This document shows positions 53,627-62,770 of a DNA stretch of 64,000 nucleotides, in pieces. The stretch is from Halorhabdus salina. Lineage in GTDB: Archaea; Halobacteriota; Halobacteria; Halobacteriales; Haloarculaceae. The stretch lies in assembly GCF_013839425.1 (NCBI RefSeq), contig NZ_JACDNP010000008.1, positions 1-64,000 of the forward strand, read 5' to 3'. Below the pieces are notes generated by a model that was not told where the DNA came from, made no database searches, and saw only the letters and a program-made list of their open reading frames with translations. The translations under genes and the position numbers were made by a program. Every line of letters starts with the position of its first letter. The stretch's first letter is position 1.

Positions 53627-54733
53627 TCAGTCCGACGTGTCTTCTTCGCTGCCGTGGGTCCGATCAGTTTCCTGGAAGGCTGGCGATTCCACGTCCCCGA
53701 ACCGCTTGGCTCGAAGATACCGCGCTCGATAGCGATTGGCTCCGTCTCCGAGGTCGGCTTCACGGATCTCGTCGACCCGACCGTCGGCGACAGCGTCGAC
53801 GATTGCTTCGAGCTGGTCGCGTTCGCTGGGTGTGAGTTCGATCTCGTAGGTCCGCGTCGCTTCGTCTTCGAGGCTCGTCCACTCCTTGGCGGCGGCGACG
53901 AACAGCGAACACGGCTCTCGGCAGGGGAACGGTCCGTCGCCTCGCGGCACGTCGAGGGGCTCGTCCGCAGTTTCGTCCCACTCCCGGCGCTTGAGACACT
54001 GTGAGTCGACACAACAGGCGTCGGCGGCCCACTCGAGGGCTTCGGATGGGAGTTCCGAGACCGACCGGTATCGGCCAGTCTGGCGCTCGGCGGCCTCGCG
54101 GTAGTGGGTCACGTCCAGCGTCCCCTCGCGCTCCCGAAACCAGTTCTCGATCGTGGCCGGATAGAATTCGCTCACGACCGAGAGCACTTCGTCGGGGCCG
54201 AGGTCGGGGAACAGCCAGCCGGAACGCAACGTCGGCGCGGTCTTCAGCGGTCGATAGCGATCACGGTCGTCGTGTCTGGCGATCGTCTCTGCGTCGTTCG
54301 GACCCCCGTGGACCTGAAGGTCACCGGCGGGAACATCCCGGTCGTCGACGTGGCGAAGCTCGTATCGACGCCGCCCCCCCTCGGACAGTCTCGCTGTAAG
54401 CAACAGTTGCCCCCAGGTCCGGGTCACGCCGGTTTCGAGGGCGTCGTAGCGTTCCGGGACCGCTGATGGTTCGCCGTCGTTCGCCCGTTCGAGCCACCGG
54501 AGGAACGCCCGAAAAGCCGGCCGCTGGGGGGCGGTCTCGTGCCAGTAAACCCAGTTCCTGACGTAGGGAACGAACGGCTCGGGTAGGTCGTCGAGACGTC
54601 TGTCGTCGACAGTCGTTGTCGAGTCCTCGACGGCGACTTGGAGCGTTTCACCGTCCAGACTGGCCGACAGTCCGTCGTACTCGACGCCTGCGGCTGCCGC
54701 CTCGCGAAGGGCCTCGACCGGCTCGCGGTCCAT
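53627..54733 (-). CDS. DR2241-family iron-sulphur protein paired with CbiX
   Basis: 368 residues from ATG at 54733 (MDREPVEALREAAAAGVEYD); the longer frame is a shadow of cbiX. The centre resembles DR2241 proteins, stabilising partners of sirohydrochlorin chelatase. A cluster of cysteines, ADACCVDSQCLKRREWDE then FPCREPCSLF, fits a 4Fe-4S cluster site. The C-terminal region is acidic and helical. Its gene lies downstream of cbiX on the same strand with about 100 bases between, so a joint role in corrin/siroheme metallation is likely. Confidence 0.8.
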   Translation of the reverse strand: MDREPVEALREAAAAGVEYDGLSASLDGETLQVAVEDSTTTVDDRRLDDLPEPFVPYVRNWVYWHETAPQRPAFRAFLRWLERANDGEPSAVPERYDALETGVTRTWGQLLLTARLSEGGRRRYELRHVDDRDVPAGDLQVHGGPNDAETIARHDDRDRYRPLKTAPTLRSGWLFPDLGPDEVLSVVSEFYPATIENWFREREGTLDVTHYREAAERQTGRYRSVSELPSEALEWAADACCVDSQCLKRREWDETADEPLDVPRGDGPFPCREPCSLFVAAAKEWTSLEDEATRTYEIELTPSERDQLEAIVDAVADGRVDEIREADLGDGANRYRARYLRAKRFGDVESPAFQETDRTHGSEEDTSD

Positions 54734-54833
54734 ATGCGTCTGTAGATTCTCGGCGGATAAAACGCTCCGCCACCGGCAGGTCACGTCAGGGATGCAACGA
54801 CGCGGCTCTCGTCCGATTTCGTGTGTCACCCTC

Positions 54834-55697
54834 TCAGGCCGATCGAACTGGGGCGTCACCCGCTCGTAGACGGTCGAGACTGTCGCCGACAGTGGCACCG
54901 GCGTCGGCTGCCCGCTCGGCGACGACCTCCGCGAGCAACGGCTCCGTTCCGACGGCACCGGCATACCAGATCCGGTGGCCCTCGACCGTCGCTGGCGTCT
55001 CCCACCCCTCGCGGTAATCCTCGGTCAGCCCCATGTCCTCCGGAATGTCCTCCTGGGTGTGGTACCCGTCGGCGATGAACAGGGGCACGACAACTACGTC
55101 GGTACTGGTGAAATAGTCTGTCACGTCGTCGACCTCCGGTTCCTCGTCCATGAAGAGGGCCTGTACTTCATCGAAGCGGCCACGAGCACGGATCCGATCG
55201 GCGTGATACGTCACGGCTTTTGCGGAGTTCTCGTTGCGTTCGGTGCCGTGCCCGACCACGGCGAGGCCAACCCCATCGCCGACGTCGGGGTCGCCCGTGA
55301 CTGACTCCGCGCGCCGGACGATGACGTCGCTCATCGCGTCGTGGGTCCCCACGGGGCCACAGTAGTGGACCGTCTGGCCGGTGTCTTCGGCCGAGAGCGT
55401 GGCGGTGACGGCGCTGGTCCCATTCGAATCCCAGCCGGTCCAGCCCTCAAGACGGAACTCCCGGGGGATCACCTGCTCGGTGAAATACCCCTCGCTGATG
55501 AACAGCGGCACCAGATAGACCTCATCGCTGGGGACGGTCCGGAGGGCCTCCCGGAAGTGGGGTTCTTCCTTCCAGAACGCCGTTTGGACGGTGTCGAACG
55601 CGCCGGTCGCGCGGATGCGGCGGGCGTGCTCGTGAGCCGGCCGGCTCGACTCGGGATTGAGGTGGGAGCCGTGGGCGGCGATCACCAGCGCTGACAT
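54834..55697 (-). CDS. cbiX: Sirohydrochlorin cobaltochelatase CbiX
   Basis: 287 residues, with two halves of the chelatase fold: ALVIAAHGSHLNPESSRPAH at the front and LAVVGHGTERNENSAKAV in the middle, each with the metal-handling His. Further motifs are VYLVPLFISEGYFTEQVIP and VVVVPLFIADGYHTQEDIP, repeated because the protein is a tandem duplication. It inserts Co into sirohydrochlorin (or Fe or Ni in related enzymes). It is followed by the DR2241-family gene. No other cobalamin genes are in this window. Confidence 0.93.
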   Translation of the reverse strand: MSALVIAAHGSHLNPESSRPAHEHARRIRATGAFDTVQTAFWKEEPHFREALRTVPSDEVYLVPLFISEGYFTEQVIPREFRLEGWTGWDSNGTSAVTATLSAEDTGQTVHYCGPVGTHDAMSDVIVRRAESVTGDPDVGDGVGLAVVGHGTERNENSAKAVTYHADRIRARGRFDEVQALFMDEEPEVDDVTDYFTSTDVVVVPLFIADGYHTQEDIPEDMGLTEDYREGWETPATVEGHRIWYAGAVGTEPLLAEVVAERAADAGATVGDSLDRLRAGDAPVRSA

Positions 55698-55774
55698 GGC
55701 CAGGCGTTGGCCGAGGACGGCCTTAGCCGTTGGCCTACTGGGGATTTATGCGACTACCGGCCCCACCCAGCGGT

Positions 55775-56242
55775 ATGACACTCGCAGAGCAGGCCCGGGA
55801 GGCTGTCCGGGCCCGGCCGTTCATCCACGAGGCGTTACGGGCCGGAGTGATCAACTACTCCGCGGCCGCTCGGCTGCTTGACGTCGGCGAGGTGGACGCC
55901 GTTGCCGCCGCCCTCCGCCGGTACGGCGAGGAACTTCCAGCACGCGACGAATCGGCCCGGTCGGCGCGGGTCACGATGCAGAGTGGGGTTGGCCGTGTTG
56001 GGGATCCTGCTGAAGGCCTCCTGGTGGTCGGCGATGGGGCGTTCGCTCCGGGAGAAGGGTCCCTGACGGCAGTCCTGGTCGCCGGGGATGTCGACCCGTG
56101 GCTGTTGACTCGCGCCCTCGCTCGGCTGGACGCCGAAGACGTCAGCGTGACGGCGGCAGGTGTCGCGGACGAATCGCTCGTTGTACTCGTCGAACGTCGG
56201 GACGGTCCCCGGACGGTCCAGTTCCTCGAAGGGCTGGTGTAA
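55775..56242 (+). CDS. Small hypothetical protein, ACT-like
   Basis: 155 residues from ATG at 55775 (MTLAEQAREAVRARPFIHEA); an ATG at 55748 would add nine residues. A helical N-terminal part reads LRAGVINYSAAARLLDVGEV, then RYGEELP. The C-terminal half is beta-rich (DPWLLTRALARLDAEDVSVT, then ADESLVVLVERRDGPRTVQF) and looks like an ACT/regulatory domain. I believe it is the haloarchaeal DUF7523 type, but the function is unknown. It is divergent from cbiX and 112 bases before cysS on the same strand. Confidence 0.72.
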   Translation: MTLAEQAREAVRARPFIHEALRAGVINYSAAARLLDVGEVDAVAAALRRYGEELPARDESARSARVTMQSGVGRVGDPAEGLLVVGDGAFAPGEGSLTAVLVAGDVDPWLLTRALARLDAEDVSVTAAGVADESLVVLVERRDGPRTVQFLEGLV

Positions 56243-56354
56243 GGGTCCCAGCAGACAGCACTGCCGGAGGCGCGGGGGGCTCGACTGCCCGCCACTGACG
56301 TGATTCGTCACCCGATCCGACGGATTGAAACGCTCGCCGCCGAACCTTCAGCCA

Positions 56355-57845
56355 ATGACCCTTCGTGTGACGAACACGCTTTCGGGCGAAAAAGAGGGCT
56401 TCGAGCCACGCGATTCCGACTCCGTCCTGCTGTATTACTGTGGCCTGACGACCTCCGATCCGCCCCATCTGGGCCACGCCCGTGGGTGGGTCCACGTCGA
56501 CGTTATGCACCGCTGGCTCGACTGGCTTGGATACGACGTCCACCACGTCGAGAACTTCACCGACGTCAACGAGAAGATCGTCGCCCGCGTCGGCGAGGTC
56601 GGCGACAGCGAGGCTGACGTGGCCCGCAACTACATTCAGGACGTCATTCGGGACATGCGATCGCTGAACCTCAAGCGGGCCGACGTTTATCCCCGGGTCT
56701 CAGAGCACGTCCCCGAGATCATCGACCTCGTCGAGACGCTGATTGACCGGGGCTACGCCTACGAAGCCAACGGCTCGGTGTACTTCGACGTCACTGAGTT
56801 CGAGAAGTACGGCGACCTCTCGAACCAGACCGTCGAGGAGCTGGACGCCCAGGGCGATCCCGAGGAGCGCGGCGAGAAACGCCACCCGCAGGACTTCGCG
56901 CTCTGGAAGGCTGACGGCGTCGCTCCCGCGGACATCGCCGAGCACCGCCATGACGGGGCTGCACCAGCCGAATCGGCCTGCGAGACCGCCCAGACCTGGG
57001 ACTCGCCGTGGGGCGAAGGGCGACCGGGCTGGCACGTCGAGTGCTCGGCGATGAGCATGACCCATCTCGATGAGACGCTTGATATTCACGTCGGCGGCCA
57101 GGACCTCGTCTTCCCCCATCACGAGAACGAGGTCGCCCAGAGCGAGGCGGCGACCGGCCAACAGTTCGCCAACTACTGGCTACACGTTGGCCTGCTGGAA
57201 ACGAAAGCGGAGAAGATGTCCTCCTCGCTTGGCAACTTCGCCACGGTCGAGGAGGCCATCGCCGAGCACGGCCTCGGCGTCGTTCGGACCTTCCTGCTGT
57301 CGACGGCCTATCACAGCCGGGCGACCTACAGCGAGGGAACGATGGCCGAAGCCGCCGATCGCTTCGAGACGCTCCGGCGGGGCTACGAGCGCGCCGTCGA
57401 GGCCGCCGACAGCGTCGACGCGGGGACGAAGGTCGAGGATGACGACCTGCGGGAAGCCGTCGAGGCCGTCCGCGAGGACGTCCCCCGAGCGATGAACGAC
57501 GACTTCAACACTCGCGAGGCGCTGGCCGCGCTGCTGGAGTTGACGAACGCGGTCAACCGCCACGTCGACGGCCACGACACCTACGACTACCGGGGTCTTC
57601 GAGGGGCGATCGAGGCCTTCGAGGAGTTCGGCGTCGACGTGCTCGGGTTGCCGCTGGCGGAAGATGAGGGCGACGGCGGTGACGTCCGTTTGGCCGAGGA
57701 TCTCGTGGAACTCGTGCTGGACGTTCGGGAGAGTGAACGTGAGGCTGGCAACTACGAGCGCGCCGACGACCTTCGAGACGAACTCGCCGCGCTGGGCGTC
57801 GAGGTCCAGGACAGTGACGACGGGCCGACGTATCGACTGCCCTGA
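56355..57845 (+). CDS. cysS: Cysteinyl-tRNA synthetase
   Basis: 496 residues from ATG at 56355 (MTLRVTNTLSGEKEGFEPRD). Class I synthetase: the zinc-binding LLYYCGLTTSDPPHLGHARG (HIGH motif as HLGH) is followed by the Rossmann core, LKRADVYPRVSEHVPEI, then GWHVECSAMSM and HHENEVAQSEAATGQ with zinc-ligand residues. The KMSKS motif is KMSSSLGNF. The anticodon-binding helical domain is at the C-terminus. Charges Cys-tRNA in translation. The usual VCGPTVYD has been replaced by YCGLTTSD, a common variation in this clade. Confidence 0.95.
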   Translation: MTLRVTNTLSGEKEGFEPRDSDSVLLYYCGLTTSDPPHLGHARGWVHVDVMHRWLDWLGYDVHHVENFTDVNEKIVARVGEVGDSEADVARNYIQDVIRDMRSLNLKRADVYPRVSEHVPEIIDLVETLIDRGYAYEANGSVYFDVTEFEKYGDLSNQTVEELDAQGDPEERGEKRHPQDFALWKADGVAPADIAEHRHDGAAPAESACETAQTWDSPWGEGRPGWHVECSAMSMTHLDETLDIHVGGQDLVFPHHENEVAQSEAATGQQFANYWLHVGLLETKAEKMSSSLGNFATVEEAIAEHGLGVVRTFLLSTAYHSRATYSEGTMAEAADRFETLRRGYERAVEAADSVDAGTKVEDDDLREAVEAVREDVPRAMNDDFNTREALAALLELTNAVNRHVDGHDTYDYRGLRGAIEAFEEFGVDVLGLPLAEDEGDGGDVRLAEDLVELVLDVRESEREAGNYERADDLRDELAALGVEVQDSDDGPTYRLP

Positions 57846-58021
57846 AAAGTCTGCACTGGCGTCTTTCGTCGCCGATCAGGATCCCAACCGCGCGAGTCTT
57901 TCGACACCTCAACGACGATTGGCAAGTCCCTCTCCCTGGTGTGGATCGCCACAGCGTCGAGCAGTCAAATACACCATCGTCCGCAGTACACTTTTCAAAA
58001 GTCTCCGAGTAGCCCCCACAC

Positions 58022-58792
58022 ATGGACAAGTACATCGGCCTCGACTGGGCCGGAAAGGGGTGGTTCGGCGTCGTCCTGTACGACACTGACTGGGAGACCG
58101 ACTTCTTCCCGACGATCTGGAGCGTCTGGAAGCGCCATAGCGACGCGACGCGGATCTTCATCGACATCCCGATCGGCCTCCCGTCGAGCGGGCGTCGAGC
58201 CTGCGACGTCGAAGCCAAGGGAACCCTCGGCCAGCGGGGCTCCAGCGTCTTCTATACACCTGTCCGGCAGGCGGTCTATCAGCAAAATCTCGCCGCCGCC
58301 AAGGAGACCAACGAGGCGGCCGGCTACAGTATCCAGAACCAGGCGTGGGCGATCGTCCCGCGCATTCGGGAGGTCGACGAGTTCATCGACATGAACCCGG
58401 GTGCCAGGGATCGCCTCGTCGAGACCCACCCCGAACTCTGTTTCTACGCACTCAACGGTCACAGTACGGTCCCACCGAAGACAACGACCGAGGGAATCGA
58501 TCGGCGACGGGCACTCCTCGCCGAGGAGTACCCCGCGGCGACGACAATCTACGAGGACAGTTGCGAGCGCTACCTCGAACCCGACTACGCGCCGCTGGCC
58601 GGCGGCGAGGACGACGTGCTGGACGCGATGGTCGCAGCACTCGCGGCCCGCCGCCCCGACGACGAGTTGTCCCGACTCCCCACCGATTCGGAACCCCCGC
58701 GTGACGCCCGCGGCCTCCCGATGCAGATCGTGTATCCGGGCGACGTGAATCAAACGCGGTTACCTTCGATCGCCGAAAACCACAGCGAGTGA
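58022..58792 (+). CDS. DUF429-family RNase H-like protein
   Basis: 256 residues. It starts MDKYIGLDWAGKGWFGVVLY, with the first acidic residue of an RNase H-like core. RIFIDIPIGLPSSGRRACDVE carries the second, and the C-terminal GGEDDVLDAMVAALAAR a third; the order matches DUF429 proteins. Also seen: SVFYTPVRQAVYQQN, and a HPELCFYALNG segment typical of the family. Function is not established; nuclease activity is plausible. No obvious operon partner. Confidence 0.85.
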   Translation: MDKYIGLDWAGKGWFGVVLYDTDWETDFFPTIWSVWKRHSDATRIFIDIPIGLPSSGRRACDVEAKGTLGQRGSSVFYTPVRQAVYQQNLAAAKETNEAAGYSIQNQAWAIVPRIREVDEFIDMNPGARDRLVETHPELCFYALNGHSTVPPKTTTEGIDRRRALLAEEYPAATTIYEDSCERYLEPDYAPLAGGEDDVLDAMVAALAARRPDDELSRLPTDSEPPRDARGLPMQIVYPGDVNQTRLPSIAENHSE

Positions 58793-58828
58793 TCGTGAAC
58801 CCGGTCAAGCGAGGGCGGCCGTCCCCAC

Positions 58829-59260
58829 TCACCTGACGATCGTCACTGGAACGGTTACTTTGTCGATGACGCTCTTAGCGACGCTTCCGACGACCTGTTG
58901 GCGTTCCTCGGAGAGACCCCGGTGCCCGACGTAGATCGTGTCGGCCTCGGTCTCCCGGGCGCGGTCGGCGATCTCGGCGGCCGGTCGGCCGGTCAGCAGT
59001 TCCGTCTGAATGGCGAGGCCGTCCGCCGAATCCTCGACAGTTCGGGCTGCCAGTTGCCGAGCGTCTTCGAGGAGCTGGTTGGCGTGTTCGGTAGCTTTGC
59101 TCCCGCCCGGAAGGATGATCTCGCCGTTTTTCAACTCTGGATCGGGCTGAAGGACGTGCAAGATCTCCAGGGTCGCGTCGAATGCGAGTGCGTGTTGGGA
59201 TGCGAACCGGACAGCTTCGTTGGACTCTTCGGAGCCATCCGTGCCGACGAGATATCGCAT
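58829..59260 (-). CDS. Universal stress protein, UspA family
   Basis: 143 residues, single Usp domain. MRYLVGTDGSEESNEAVRFA gives the front ATP contacts. The C-terminal loop VGHRGLSEERQQVVGSVAKS has the G-x2-G-x9-GS arrangement, so unlike the UspA at 34963 this copy should bind ATP. It is convergent with the DUF429 gene and divergent from the AIM24-family gene. Confidence 0.92.
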   Translation of the reverse strand: MRYLVGTDGSEESNEAVRFASQHALAFDATLEILHVLQPDPELKNGEIILPGGSKATEHANQLLEDARQLAARTVEDSADGLAIQTELLTGRPAAEIADRARETEADTIYVGHRGLSEERQQVVGSVAKSVIDKVTVPVTIVR

Positions 59261-59422
59261 ATCCGGACGTTGGCTGCCGCTGAAAAAAGTCTATTCCCGC
59301 GAATCGGCTGTTTTCGTTGCCGGCACGATGGTAGCGTTCGGCCACATGTGCGTCGCCGTAACGCTATTACCGTCACTCTTGGATACTTTTAACCCGCTCT
59401 GCTGAGAGGGTGCTCATGGAAT

Positions 59423-60097
59423 ATGAACTTCGAGTACACGCACCGACCGTCCTACACGCATCTCATCGTTGAACTGGAGCACGGAGAGTCGATCATGGCC
59501 GAACCCGGGGCCATGGTCGGCCACTCCCCGACGATATCCGTCGAGACAGAATCGAGCGGTGACGGAATTCTGGGCTCGGCAAAGGCGATGCTCGGCGGGG
59601 AGTCGGCGTTCGTGAACAACTTCGTCGCCGAGGACGGCCCCGGGCAGATCACCTTCGCACCGCCCTCGCCCGGTGACGTGATGGAACATCAACTCGAGGG
59701 GGAGACGCTCTACACTATCGATGGCGCGTTCCTCGCGGCGGAGGGGACCGTCGAGATCGATTCCGAACTCGGCGGCCTCAAATCCATGCTGGGCGAGGCA
59801 TCGCTCACTCCACTCGCGCTGAAGGGGACCGGGTCGGCGTTCATCGACGCGTACGGCGGTCTCGAGCGGCTCGACCTCAGCCCTGGTGAGTCCTACGTCC
59901 TTGACAACGAACATCTCGTCGCCTGGGACGATACGATCGACTTCGAAACGCGGCGCGTCGGTGGCCTCAAGTCGACGCTGCTGAGCGGTGAAGGCGTCGT
60001 CTTCGAGTTCAGCGGCCCGGGGACGGCCTGGTACCAGACGCGGGACATGGATGCGCTGGTGTCGATACTCGCCCCGCGGATGCCGAGTGACAGCTGA
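59423..60097 (+). CDS. AIM24/TIGR00266-family protein
   Basis: 224 residues. AIM24-type beta-rich fold: HGESIMAEPGAMVGHSPTIS at the front, then glycine-rich ILGSAKAMLGGESAFVNNF and a second half LSPGESYVLDNEHLVAWDDT, with KSTLLSGEGVVFEFSGPGTA at the end. Family members form cytosolic trimers; the fungal mitochondrial protein affects cristae, and the prokaryotic role is not known. It has no signal peptide. A TATA-like ATACTTTTAAC lies near 59380-59392. Confidence 0.9.
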   Translation: MNFEYTHRPSYTHLIVELEHGESIMAEPGAMVGHSPTISVETESSGDGILGSAKAMLGGESAFVNNFVAEDGPGQITFAPPSPGDVMEHQLEGETLYTIDGAFLAAEGTVEIDSELGGLKSMLGEASLTPLALKGTGSAFIDAYGGLERLDLSPGESYVLDNEHLVAWDDTIDFETRRVGGLKSTLLSGEGVVFEFSGPGTAWYQTRDMDALVSILAPRMPSDS

Positions 60098-60265
60098 CGG
60101 GACCGCTCACACTATGCGTCCTGATCGGGTGCCTCTCCCTGCCACCAGCCCACTGTCGACCGATCGGAGTGGCGCTGGCAGCGTGTAACTGTCTCTCCAC
60201 GGGGTATCGAATCCTGCCATCCACACGGGCGAACGCTTTTCTATCAGCCTGCCGAGACAGCGGGT

Positions 60266-60427
60266 ATGCGTCTGCTAACTGTCGGGATCGTCTTTTCCGT
60301 ACTCGGACTCGGCGCGTATCTCGCGGGCCTGTTCGTGGCCTATCCTGGCCGGTCATTCTCGCTGACTGGGGTGATGACCGGCCTGACGTTGCTGGCGATC
60401 GATCGCTCAACGGAGGGGGGAGTGTGA
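60266..60427 (+). CDS. 53-residue membrane protein coupled to corA
   Basis: ATG at 60266, stop TGA at 60425-60427. The chain starts MRLLTVGIVFSVLGLGAYLA, followed by GLFVAYPGRS and a second hydrophobic segment LTGVMTGLTLLAI, so one or two short helices. Its stop overlaps the GTG start of corA (60424) as GTGA, implying coupled translation. It might assist CorA. It is too short to show a known family; the overlap and hydrophobic pattern are the support. Confidence 0.55.
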   Translation: MRLLTVGIVFSVLGLGAYLAGLFVAYPGRSFSLTGVMTGLTLLAIDRSTEGGV

Positions 60428-61401
60428 TCGAGGCGCTTGCCTACGACGGCACCGGCGTCGAGTCCGAGTCGGACATCGACGCGGCGCGGTCGGCTGCTGG
60501 CACCACTTGGGTCCACGTCAGCGACGCGACGACCGCTGAGATCGACACTGTCGCCGACGCGTTCGATCTCCACGCGCTGGCAGTCGAAGACGTCACGAAC
60601 AACGTCCGCGCGAAGGCGGAGGAATTCAGTGCGTACACGTTCGCCTTAGTGAAGACCGCCCGGCTGACTCGCGGCGAGACCACCTTCGAGGAGGAGATCG
60701 ACGACGAACCGGTCGGTGTCTTCATCGGCGAGGACTGGCTGGTGACCGTCGCAACCGGGAGCGCCGACGTTATCGGGCGGGTACAGACGGCTGTTCGCCA
60801 GGGTGACGAGCGATTGCTCGAACGTGGACCGGACTTCACCGCCTATCGGGTCTTGGACGTCATCGTCGACGAGTACTTCGAGATCCTCGAACACCTCGAG
60901 ACACAGATCGAAGCGATCGAGGACGAGGTCGTCGAATCCCCGGACGCCGACCTGCTCGAATCGATCAATAGCGTCCGGCGTGAACTGCTCTCCTTCAGGA
61001 AAGTCGTCTGGCCGGTTCGCGAAACGCTGGCCGTCCTCGCTCGTGGCGATGTCCAGGCGATACAGGGGGACACCGAGAAGTACTACCGCGACGTCTACGA
61101 TCACCTGATCCAGTTGGTCGATCTCATCGAAACCTACCGCGATCTGGTCGTCGGCACGCGGGACATCTATCTCAACGCACTCAGCCAGTCCACCAACGAG
61201 GTGATGAAGGTGTTGACCGTCGTCGCGACGATCTTTATCCCGCTGACGTTCGTCGTCGGCGTCTATGGGATGAACTTCGCCGACAGTCCCTACAACATGC
61301 CCGAGCTGTCCTGGCAGTTCGGCTATCCAGCCGTCCTGCTCGGGATGGCCATCGTCGCGGGCCTGATGGTCATGTACTTCCGGCGACAGTCCTATCTCTG
61401 A
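60424..61401 (+). CDS. corA: CorA-type magnesium/cobalt channel
   Basis: 325 residues from GTG at 60424 (IEALAYDGTGVESESDIDAA after the start). An upstream extension to 60169 is a shadow. The long cytoplasmic N-domain contains TWVHVSDATTAEIDTVADAF and VTNNVRAKAEEFSAYTFALV. Two C-terminal helices flank the signature YGMNFADSPYNMPEL (GMN), which forms the selectivity entrance. The terminal MYFRRQSYL is typical. It imports Mg2+. Translation is probably coupled to the small membrane protein before it. Confidence 0.93.
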   Translation: MIEALAYDGTGVESESDIDAARSAAGTTWVHVSDATTAEIDTVADAFDLHALAVEDVTNNVRAKAEEFSAYTFALVKTARLTRGETTFEEEIDDEPVGVFIGEDWLVTVATGSADVIGRVQTAVRQGDERLLERGPDFTAYRVLDVIVDEYFEILEHLETQIEAIEDEVVESPDADLLESINSVRRELLSFRKVVWPVRETLAVLARGDVQAIQGDTEKYYRDVYDHLIQLVDLIETYRDLVVGTRDIYLNALSQSTNEVMKVLTVVATIFIPLTFVVGVYGMNFADSPYNMPELSWQFGYPAVLLGMAIVAGLMVMYFRRQSYL

Positions 61402-61427
61402 GTTGTCCCGGTGTGGGTACGTCACGC

Positions 61428-62696
61428 TCAGACGCCCAGTATTAACGGGCCGAGCAACACGCCCATCAGCGAGACGCGCCGTGCGCCAAGGCGTGCCGGA
61501 ATCAGTCCGATTGCGGTACTCACAACGAAGACAGCGACCCCGATTGGTCCGGCAAAGAGCCCCGAGAGGCCGACCAACACCCCGAGGACGGCAATCGAGA
61601 GGCGGGCGTGATTCAATCCCTGGACGGTCCGGAGATACCAGTCCCCGACAACGAGTACGAGTACGAAGCCGATCGCTGCCGCGATCAACACCGCAGCCAG
61701 CAGGAGCGGCCAGGCAAGCGGGGAACCGGATCGATCGAGTGCGACCAGGACGCCGGTGCGGGGATTTCCAAACGCGATCAGCGCACAGAGGGCAAACAAT
61801 GTGTTCGAGGTGTTCACGCCGCTGGTGGTGACGACGAACCCGCGAGTGCCCTGGTTCGTTGGCGTACTCACCAGCGCAAGCGTCGCCGCGACGGCACTGG
61901 AGACGCCGGGGAGATAGCCCACAATTGCGCCTGAGACGGTCCCGAGGAAGGCGAGCCCGCCCACCGAGCGTTGTGTCGTCCGGACCGTCGGGTCGTCTTG
62001 CGGTGGGATCCCCGACCCGCGCATGGCGTCGAGTAACACCGGCGCGCCGAACAGCCCGGCGAACAGTGGGGCGAGCATACTGCCGACTGGTAAGACACCC
62101 GCCGCGGGGACGTCAAGCGTCAGGACGCCGAGAAGTGCGCTGACGGTGAACGAGAGCAGCGCGGCCCGTCTGGCGTGGGTCGTCGGTTCTGTGGCGATCA
62201 CTGCCGCGGCAATCACCGTCAGGACGACCGGCAGATTCGCAGCGAGTGTGGGATAGATCCGTAACATAGCGAGCGTCACCGGAACCGCGAGCGGCAGTGC
62301 AAAGACGACCGCGAGCCCGCTGCCGAGTGCCGACAGCCGGAGCGCTTCGCGCCCACGACCGGCGAGTACCAGTCGGTGGCTCGGGAGCGCGCTTGCGGCC
62401 ATCGCCGGGTCGGGGACGCCAAGGGCCAGTGCGGGCACGAAATCGAGGAACGTGTGGGTCACGCCCGCAGCGAGCATCGCCGCCCCGACCAGGCGCGGTG
62501 GAGCGGGAATGCTTGGGGCGACCGCTGCGAGCAACAGTGCGAAGTTGTTGGCGTGCAAGCCGGGCGTCAGCCCGCTGATCGTCCCGAGACAGATTCCACC
62601 GGCGATTGCGCCAACGGCGAGGAGTGTCGCTTCGGGGGCGAACGCGACTCTGACGCCGAGATCGAACACGAAGGCATTGGTTTCGTTGTCAGTCAT
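61428..62696 (-). CDS. TctA-like (DUF112) permease
   Basis: 422 residues from ATG at 62696 (MTDNETNAFVFDLGVRVAFA). It has about 10-12 hydrophobic segments. GICLGTISGLTPGLHANNFA near the N-terminus and GAIVGYLPGVSSAVAATLAL in the middle correspond to the two conserved glycine/proline blocks of TctA-type permeases. In bacteria these are parts of tripartite tricarboxylate transporters, but there is no TctB or TctC gene nearby; archaeal versions stand alone. The substrate is unknown. Convergent with corA. Confidence 0.85.
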   Translation of the reverse strand: MTDNETNAFVFDLGVRVAFAPEATLLAVGAIAGGICLGTISGLTPGLHANNFALLLAAVAPSIPAPPRLVGAAMLAAGVTHTFLDFVPALALGVPDPAMAASALPSHRLVLAGRGREALRLSALGSGLAVVFALPLAVPVTLAMLRIYPTLAANLPVVLTVIAAAVIATEPTTHARRAALLSFTVSALLGVLTLDVPAAGVLPVGSMLAPLFAGLFGAPVLLDAMRGSGIPPQDDPTVRTTQRSVGGLAFLGTVSGAIVGYLPGVSSAVAATLALVSTPTNQGTRGFVVTTSGVNTSNTLFALCALIAFGNPRTGVLVALDRSGSPLAWPLLLAAVLIAAAIGFVLVLVVGDWYLRTVQGLNHARLSIAVLGVLVGLSGLFAGPIGVAVFVVSTAIGLIPARLGARRVSLMGVLLGPLILGV

Positions 62697-62770
62697 AAAG
62701 TCGCGGCTCGAGCGGCGGGGACCGACCAAATGAAAAACTTCATTAACATAGTGGAAAAGAACATATACAC

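Noticed and set aside
54734-54964. N-terminal extension of the DR2241-family protein
   Set aside because: Overlaps the cbiX coding region in another frame; the residues are Ser/Arg/Pro-rich shadow sequence.
60169-60423. N-terminal extension of CorA
   Set aside because: The frame overlaps the small membrane-protein gene and has Cys/Arg-rich shadow composition; the GTG at 60424 gives a normal CorA start.
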